Shown here: positions 57,521 through 64,000 of the stretch, piece after piece
How positions within the stretch are numbered: the first letter of the stretch is position 1
Layout: every line of letters begins with the position of its first letter
NCBI GenBank assembly: GCA_021018815.1
Contig: JAITYX010000009.1
Span: 6,202,501 to 6,266,500, forward strand
DNA from: Talinum fruticosum
Lineage: Eukaryota; Streptophyta; Magnoliopsida; Caryophyllales; Talinaceae
Length of the DNA stretch: 64,000 nucleotides
Reading direction: 5' to 3'
Program-made: the position numbers and the translations under genes
Notes under the pieces: model-generated
The model's database searches: none
What the model saw: the letters and a program-made list of their open reading frames with translations, nothing else
What the model was told of the DNA's origin: nothing

Positions 57521-58042
57521 TTATGCATTTAGCATACCAAGCTCATTCTTAATAAAACAAAATTGATCCTCACCAAGCGGCTTAGTAAAGAGATCAGCTA
57601 GTTGAAGATTGGTAGGAATGAAATTGAGTTCAATATCACCTTTCTCAGAATGGTCTCCTAAGAAATGATACCGACCTCAATGTGCTTTGTCTTTGAGTGC
57701 TCGAACTGGATTTTTGCCGATGCTGATCACATTCCGATTGTCACACTTGATTGGAACTGATTCGAAAGAAAGTCCAAGATCTCTCAAGTGTTGCTTTATC
57801 CATAAGATCCGAGTGCAACATGCTCTAGCTGCAATATACTCAGCCTCGGCAATTGATAGAGCTACCGAGTTTTGCTTCTTTGAGTGCCAAGATATTAAGG
57901 ATTGACCAAGAAATTGGCAAGCTCCTGAAGTGCTCTTTCTATCAACTTTGTATCAAGCGTAATCAGCATCTCGAGTATCCAAGTGAGAGTTAGATCCGAG
58001 TCTCTTGAGTACCACGGACTTAAATTCCGAGTCCTTGCAAGA
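57521..58042 (-). pseudogene. Element F pol, C-terminal RNase H piece
   Basis: Minus strand: TRNLSPWYSRDSD (58030-57990), ITLDTKLIERALQELANF-like codons, the AEAEYIAARACC region and WIKQHLRDLGLSFESVPIK (57800-57740). Then CDNRNVISIGKNPV, GDIELNFIPTNLQLADLFTK and the pol terminus KNELGMLNA with stop at 57521. Stops and shifts present. Confidence 0.87.
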
Positions 58043-58215
58043 TACCAAGAAATTCCGTCCGACGCTAACAGCGTCGGATTCGAATCCGACGCTAATTTCA
58101 TTTTCTTTTTATACCCGCTTCATTTTAGTGTCGGATTTTTGTGTTTAGCGTCAGCCTTTTTGACTCAAATAGCGTCGGATTTTGGGTGCGACGCTAAAAT
58201 CCGACGCTAAATGTT
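58043..58215. repeat. CACTA-2 left terminal and subterminal repeats
   Basis: TCCGACGCTAA and its complement TTAGCGTCGGA recur about seven times in both orientations, for example CCGACGCTAACAGCGTCGG (58059-58077) and CGGATTCGAATCCG (58074-58087). Confidence 0.75.
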
Positions 58216-58493
58216 CCATTATTTTGCCGTAGCTTTTTGAACATTTGTTATTCCGTTTTTACATATATTTCCTGCAAAACATTTACATAAAAGTCTGACT
58301 TCTTCTCTACACAGTAATATATGAATACACAAATACATTGTGATTCATTGTTTGCACAATCATCCACAAACCACCAAGTATTCATCATCCTAACAACCAC
58401 CAAATATCCAACAAACCGGTTCAAAGTTAAACAAAGCAATTCAACAAACAAACCAATTCAAAGTTCAATAAACAAACCATGCTAAGAAATCAG
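58216..58493 (-). other. CACTA-2 3' region
   Basis: AT-rich stretch with no domain; a 67-codon minus-strand frame (58451-58248) is unrecognised. Probably the 3' UTR of the CACTA-2 gene. Confidence 0.35.
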
Positions 58494-59400
58494 TTAGAAC
58501 CACCACACATCCTCGTCAACTTGTGATTGGAGGTTTTGAATGAGTTTCATTGCTTCTTCCATGGCTTTTTGCTGACTCTCGACCATTTTTCTTTGCTCTT
58601 CCATGGCTTTTTGATGACTCTCGGTTAATTTTCTTTGCTGATCAAGTTGTTCTTGGGTTGATTGAAGTTGTGATTGTAGCCGAGAATAAGCCAAGGAATT
58701 GTAGGTAGCACTGTTGAGGATGCCGAGGCGATGAGGCTTCTCGTAGAACATTGTTGCGGAATTACCCAATCCATAGATGATTGATTTTTTGCTCCATCCA
58801 CCCGACACCTCATAGTAGAGGGTCTCCGCCTCTTTGTCCCCTCCTGAATACCACGCTCGGCTCTAATCGCTTCATATTTTTCCTGCAAAGGGAAAGCATC
58901 CATTGTACATTCAATATGAATATCCCCTACAATTGTCCATTTCACTCTATTTGCTTGTAAAGGTTTATGGAGATAATATTCTTACCCACGAGAGATTTGG
59001 ACCGGTCATCGACAAAAACCTTTCCACATTGAGCATCATCCTTACTACGACTCCTCACAAACAATGCAGATGGAGTAGGATTCTTCCCTTCCTTAATCTA
59101 GGCATAAAAATATGCAATAAAGTTACACAAACTAAATTATGTGTATAAAATGAAAGAAAACCAAAATACTAGAGTTTATACCATTTGGACTCGCGAGATC
59201 TGCAGTTGAGACTCGACCCTTGACTATGTAAGGTTCCCGCTTTTGGGCCTTCTGTCCTATTCTTGAAGCATTGGGTAGATTTTTTTGAAATTCAGAGGTA
59301 CTTCTTAGCCCCTTCAACCTCTCTCGCCCCTCATCCGACAACCAAGTTATTGGTTTATCATCGGGCCTTTTTCCAGCCTTGCTCGCTAAATTCCTCAAAT
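58494..59400 (-). pseudogene. CACTA-2 Ptta/En/Spm-type (Transposase_24) protein
   Basis: Minus strand. An upstream exon (59400-59165) reads RNLASKAGKRPDD...ITWLSDEGRERLKG and FQKNLPNASRIGQKAQKR, the basic region of Tnp1/TnpA-like plant transposase proteins. A short exon reads CGKVFVDDRSKS (59030-58995). Next is AFPLQEKYEAIRAERGIQEG (58905-58845). The last exon has GGWSKKSIIYGLGNSA (58800-58755), the GxxKKxxxYGLGS motif of the family. It ends in a heptad-like coiled coil rich in Gln/Glu/Lys (QLQSTQEQLDQQRKLTESHQ, 58665-58610). Intron positions are inferred. In En/Spm the equivalent protein binds the subterminal repeats. Confidence 0.72.
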
Positions 59401-61690
59401 TGCAACAAAAACGTTCTAATTGCTCATCAAATTGCTCGATAAATAGACATGAAGTTTGATAGTTCTAATTGCAACAAAAACACGCAGACAATTCAGTTCC
59501 TTCATAGTATAGCTAGATTGAGAGAGAGAGAGAGTACCGATAACTACCCAACTCAGCAGAGCAACTAAATTCTTGACTCCCAAATTCTCAAATCCAAATT
59601 AACGTTCGAATTAGAAAAAACAACAAACAAATACATCGCTTCATGTTAAAATCCATATTGGGTTGTTATTATCATTGAATACCACAATATAATATTTAGT
59701 GGTTCTAATAAACAAGATTAAGCCTTTAAAACTATGCAAAGAACATGTAGCTAGCTAGACCTAGCTAGACGAAGCAATAATTTTTGAAGGGGGACTGGCC
59801 ATGTGCATTGCAAATGGGAGATATATGGCTTGGCCAGGCTTTAAATTTTGCAGCCAAGACTTTGGTCCTTCACATTCACAGACCTTTAGTTTCTTCACAT
59901 TCACATTCACATTCACATTCAACCTCATATTAATATTTGTACATAACCGTAATAGTTCTTATCCATTGCTCATTATTTGCGGAAGAAAATTAGAATTTAT
60001 ATTATTTGAATCACTAAATTATTTAAGATGTTACACACAATATAAAAAAACATTCATATGATAAAAAAATTTACACCCAAATTTGTTGTTAATAAATTCA
60101 ATTAAGTCATTCGAAAGAACTCCATAAATTTTCGAGGAGAAAGAGAAGAGAGAATGAATTAAAAATCTACACTAAGTAAAATTTATATATATATCTTAAT
60201 TAATTAAATAATTAAGTATATTTTTAGTAACATCCTTTGAATAATATCAAAGCAGAGAAGTTTAAATTAATCCACTTAAAGAAGGCAAAAACCGTAGCAT
60301 TTTACGAGTTAAACAGCAGGTCGTGGCTGCTATCCAGTGCCACGGTCGAGAATCACGAGGATGTGGTGTAGACTGTGGTGGCCGGTTTCGCTGCCACGTC
60401 TGCACCATTGCCTGTGGTGATGACCGTGGCAGCCAGAACTTGCCGGCTGTCCCTACCGAGCCTTGCCACGGCCTGTGGTTGCCAAAGGACCACCAGTGGT
60501 GGACGAGGAGCTATCCGTGGTGATCCTTTTCCTTCTTCCCGTTGGTTTAAGACACCAAGCCTAACACCGAGTTTGAGTGTATCAAGTCACCTTTAGTTCT
60601 CTTACTCTCACATTATATAAAATTTAATTGATTAGCACCAATGACATAATAACATATAATTGTCGATATAACACGAGCTTGGTATGATTAGTGTTCAGCA
60701 AAACCCAAAATTTAATATAGAAGTCACATTCACAGCCAAGACTTTGGAATCTTCAAGTCTTTCGTAAGTCTGTTGCGTAAACTCTTAATATAGAAGTAAT
60801 CTTTTGAATCATACACCAAACAATGGCATTCTTAGCCTTCAAATACAACATTCGTATTGGCAAGTAAACCCAATGACTAGAGTATGCTCTTTCCAATCAA
60901 AGTCTCAAGAATGTTTGTTCCTATTGCCTCCGGCACTATTTCAATACATTGCACACTTACATGGTTGCATCTCTTTGAATTTGCCATCCTAAAAGAATGA
61001 GGAAATTGAACCTTTAGTGACTCGACCAAAGTTACAAATCAGCCCAAAAGAGTACCTTTGAGCTATCTTCACCTCAATGCATGCTAGAACGATGTAATGG
61101 ATATTACTAACTCACATACAAGACCGAAAGTGTGAATTACGTAAAGCGAGGATTATGTAAGCGTGCCATACAAATTGAGCTCAGCACCTCTGTGCTCAAA
61201 GAACCCGCATCTTTGCACACTACATGGCTTAAGTGATAGGTTATTGGGATTCTGTCCATGTAGCGAACAATGGTCGGGCACTAGTTCAATGACTAGAGCA
61301 CATGGCTGGGAGATGTTGCTGACAACAGAAAAACCAAACTACACCAATAATCTCCTACCTAGTGCCTCGGCTAAGGGCTTGTTTTTGTGGGGGTGGAGGT
61401 TGTGGGGAGGGACTAACTAGTATGAAGTGGGGGAAACTTGCAGCATTACTCCTACAATCGAATTGTAGAGAGGCAGTTTGTCTCGGACCCTAGATTCAGA
61501 GGGCCTTGACAGCCTACTATTCCACAAGCAAAAGAAGCAAACGGTAGAATGAAATATTCATACTTTTAGAACTTTTAAGTTAAAATGGCATAATAATGGC
61601 TAAATCGAAGCCTCGGACAGGAGAGAAATTATGGAAAATTCACAGATTTGGAGAACCAAATGTCAAATTTCAGTAAACAAAAACATACCT
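59401..61690. other. CACTA-2 internal region without recognised genes
   Basis: 2.3 kb, mostly AT-rich. Contains a CACATT hexamer microsatellite (59893-59920), a GC-rich strip with GCCACGG/CCGTGGC repeats on both strands (60315-60530), and TAAGGGCTTGTTT at 61373-61385, which resembles a PIF/Harbinger end but has no partner. Part may be intron of the CACTA-2 gene, part a further insertion. Confidence 0.35.
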
Positions 61691-62175
61691 GAAAATTGAA
61701 ATTGCTTCCAAATGTTATGCTCGGGAGGTCGGGAATGTGAGGGAGCTCGGGGCACGATGAACAGGAATTGGCGGCAGCAGAAACGCCGACCGAGAGTGGC
61801 GGATCGGGAGGAGGTTAGGAGGCGGGATTTCGAGGCAACGACGGCTGGGCGAGAGACTTAGAGAGAGAGAGAGTGATGAAGCACGACTTAGAGAGAGAGT
61901 GATGGTGAGCAGCCGCCCGAGACGAGCGAAGACGTCGCGGCGAGCGAGAGCAGAACCGGAGTAGGCTTCGTGTTTAGGGCGAGGCATACGCCGTGACCGA
62001 AGAAACTGGCGCCGGATGGGAGCGAAGACGCCGGTGCTTGGAGAGGAGAGAAGGCGTCGCTGCAGGAGAGGAGTGCAGTGGTGGTTGGCGTTTAGGGGAG
62101 GGAGGAGGCAGAGAGTTAGGGATTGAAAATTAGAGTCCCGTGAAGGGGAAAGGAGAATTAGCTCTTAGAATTAGT
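61691..62175 (-). other. CACTA-2 presumed first exon and leader
   Basis: Minus strand, inside the right end. A C/T-rich leader and a 90-codon frame (61987-61715, Arg/Ser/Pro-rich with a Leu-Ser repeat) end near CAATTTTCAG|GTATGT (donor at about 61690-61685). Such a non-conserved spliced leader is usual for these transposons. The frame itself has no recognisable domain. Confidence 0.35.
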
Positions 62176-62420
62176 CAACGTTAGCGTCGGACATAACAAT
62201 CGGACGCCAATTAGAGTCGGAATTTTAATCCGACTCTAAATTCGGACGCCAATTAGCATCGGATTGTAATCCGACTCTAAAATCGGACGCTAATAGAGTC
62301 CGATTTTTTTCCGACTCAAATAGTGTCTTTTTTAGAATCCGACACTAATTTCGTCACTATTAGAGTCGGATTTTGTTGTGGTCTCTAAATTCCGACACTA
62401 ATCACGAGTTTTTTGTAGTG
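62176..62420. repeat. CACTA-2 right subterminal and terminal repeats
   Basis: Roughly a dozen motifs of the type AGCGTCGGA, AATCCGACTCTAAA and ATCGGACGCCAATTAG in both orientations, ending in TTTTTTGTAGTG. The motif core (CCGAC) is shared with the left end but more diverged. Confidence 0.75.
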
Positions 62421-63127
62421 TAATAAAAATTCAATCTTTACTAGTAAAAACATTACAATATTAAATAATAATATCGATATTAGTTTCTGCGGCCACAAGA
62501 CGATGACGTTGTTGATGATTAGAGATGATGATGCTTGGCTGCGTGGGGATGATGAGGATGATTATGGATGGTGATTGATGACTAATGTGATTAGTGAGGG
62601 AGAGGATTAGCGTGAGGAGGGGCAGCAGCGAAGGTGGGCAGCGGCAGTGAGGGGCGATGGACGAAGTGGTGGGCAGCCAGGGAGCTATATGGGCAGCGAA
62701 GGGGAATGGGCAGTGGGCGATGTGGGCAACGAAGGGATGTTGTTGGGCGGCCAGCAAGAGCAGCAAGGGCTGCGTGGGCAACATCTCTTCTCCATGATGA
62801 TTACAAGTAGTATATATATGGTGAAGGAGATAGGGTTATTCCTCTTTCTTCTCTTTTAAGTTTCCTTTTTCTCTTCCAATTAGGATTTCTTAAAATATAA
62901 TATCATAAAATAAATATTTTATGACATATTATATTTATGGACCGACTTCATATATTTTCTTGGATGCTTGTCGGTAGCTAAAAATCCACTTTTAACGACT
63001 TTTCTTCTCTTCCCACTTTATTCGTCAATTGCCTAAAAACAAACAAAATAGGATAATTTAAATAAAATAAACTATATAATATAAACTAAATAACTACTAA
63101 AAATACGTATAAAATGCGACTTAACAT
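62421..63127. other. Unassigned segment between CACTA-2 and copia F pol
   Basis: Not copia and outside the CACTA-2 terminus. GATGATG-rich and (on the minus strand) Pro/His/Leu-rich frames at 62461-62784, then AT-rich DNA to 63127, where RT sequence resumes at ATCCAATCATACC. It may be a second insertion or filler; nothing recognised. Confidence 0.35.
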
Positions 63128-64000
63128 ATCCAATCATACCTCGATAGATTTTCCGATCTATTGCTTTACCTTTCTCATCCGAGTTAAGTTTTATGTTCTT
63201 CGCTCTGCGTGCTTTGCATCTTGGAGATTATATTTTTCAGCAGCTCCTTGGTGTACTTTGATTGATGGACATAGATTCCATCTTTGTCTTGCTTGATTTG
63301 TAGACCAAGGAAGAAATTGAGTTCTCCCATCATACTCATTTGGAATTCTGTCTCATTAACTCGGAAAAGTCTTGACACGAGAATTTCATTAGTAGCTTCA
63401 AAAATTATATCATCAACATATATCTTAGCGATAAGGAAATCTTTCCCTTTGGTTTTTATGAAGAGAGCCTTGTCCATCTGACCTCTTCTAAAATCATTTT
63501 GAACCAAGAAATTGCTCGAGTCTTTCATACCAAGCTGCGGGAGCTTGTTTAAGACCATAATGAGCTTTTTGAAGTTTGAAAACATGATTTGGAGATTCCG
63601 AGTTTTCAAATCCAGGGGCTGCTCGACATACACTTCCTCTTCGATAAAACCATTGAGAAAAGCACATTTAACATCCATTTCATATAACTTGATATTCATG
63701 CTAGATGCAAATGCCAACGAGATTCTAATGGCTTCAATTCGGCAACAAGTGCGAAGGTTTACCCACAATCAATCCCTTCTTCTTGATTGTAACCTTGAGC
63801 CACAAGTCTAGCCTTGTTTCTTACTACCAATCCACCTTCATCCAGTTTGTTCTTGAAAACCCATTTGGTTCCTATGACTGGGTGGTTAGAAGGTCATTTG
63901 GTCGGAGTCCGGACTTGGTTTCTTTCGAATTGATTGAGTTCCTCTTGCATGGCCTCTACCCATTCGGGTTCATTTAGGGCCTCTAGTGCATTTTTGGGTT
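63128..64000 (-). pseudogene. Element F pol, reverse transcriptase piece
   Basis: Minus strand, entering from the right edge: [20 protein letters not shown] (64000-63935), [20 protein letters not shown] and [12 protein letters not shown]. Then a 194-codon open run (63768-63184) with [40 protein letters not shown], a full catalytic IYVDDIIFEATNEI (63425-63385), MMGELNFFLGLQIKQDKDGI and SKYTKELLKN. It then loses frame and ends at YRGMIG (63128). The fingers region has a one-base change near the ETFAPV codons. Confidence 0.9.

Larger units (their letters stand above)
58043..62420 (-). mobile_element. CACTA (En/Spm) transposon CACTA-2
   Basis: Right terminus read on the minus strand: CACTACAAAAAACTCG (62420-62405). 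Left terminus TACCAAGAAATTCCG (58043) has lost its first three bases. Subterminal GCGTCGGAT/ATCCGACGC repeats occur at both ends (58057-58210; 62180-62400). It encodes a Transposase_24-type protein on the minus strand; no tnp2-type transposase is seen, so it is non-autonomous. It lies in the pol of copia F. A matching 3-bp duplication is not evident. Confidence 0.75.
53206..64000 (-). mobile_element. Copia element F, minus strand, runs off the window
   Basis: From left: 3' LTR 53206-54795, polypurine tract, aORF 56871-55248, TATA-like box 57132-57123, pol end 58042-57521, insertion with CACTA-2, and pol RT 64000-63128. Same family as A-D. About 100 bp of RNase H (the SLLYLTSSRP to KRIFRYL part) is missing between the two pol pieces. 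Confidence 0.85.

Noticed and set aside
61373..61440. PIF/Harbinger MITE end (TAAGGGCTTGTTT)
   Set aside because: No complementary terminus followed by TAA was found nearby.
62461..62784. 107-codon Pro/His/Leu-rich minus-strand ORF as a protein gene
   Set aside because: Low-complexity composition from GATGATG and GGGCAGC repeats, no domain and no splice or promoter context.

Overview
The window is repeat-rich plant nuclear DNA, most likely from a eudicot with a large genome; I cannot name the species. I found no intact host gene, rRNA, tRNA or CRISPR array. Nearly everything recognisable is transposable elements inserted into one another: Ty1/copia elements of the SIRE/Maximus type (tRNA-iMet-like primer site, gag-pol, an extra ORF after pol), Ty3/gypsy elements of the Athila/Tat type, two CACTA (En/Spm) DNA transposons and a foldback MITE. 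All coding regions carry stops or frameshifts and are called as pseudogenes.

Left block (1-26048). A copia RT-RNase H remnant (A, +) is followed by about 3 kb of unassigned sequence and a minus-strand Athila-like RNase H-integrase remnant (G). G is cut at 6115 by a minus-strand gypsy LTR (I). LTR I is split by CACTA-1 (7985-24726), which has GTT target duplications on both sides. The tnp2 transposase of CACTA-1 is itself split twice by copia sequence. First, element X lies between tnp2-N (9379-9948) and tnp2-middle. Second, an LTR (Y) with GTGGG duplications lies between tnp2-middle and tnp2-C (21442-23516). The unit 'copia internal region + tnp2-middle + LTR' occurs twice (ending at 13676 and 21441), as expected from unequal crossing-over between LTRs.

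Middle block (26201-52556). Two tandem foldback MITEs are followed by copia element C (26712-52556). The gag of C has received a minus-strand gypsy element H (28516-35777; gag and protease but no polymerase) and a copia element D (36407-46279). D is the most complete copy: two LTRs, truncated gag, PR-IN-RT-RH, and an additional ORF (aORF) with its own TATA-like box.

Right block (52557-64000). A 650-bp unassigned island is followed by a minus-strand copia element F (53206 to beyond the window edge). F carries an aORF, and its pol is interrupted by CACTA-2 (58043-62420), which encodes a Ptta/En/Spm (Transposase_24) type protein on the minus strand.

How parts relate: the copia copies A, B/X, C, D and F belong to one family, so their comparison exposes deletions, a recurrent aORF breakpoint, and a pattern of small changes at C-A/C-T steps that may be methylation-related sequencing error. 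The most interesting items are the LTR-mediated tandem duplication inside a transposase gene, and the aORF with a conserved promoter-like box and the LVxEFY motif of the putative plant transposon protein domain.
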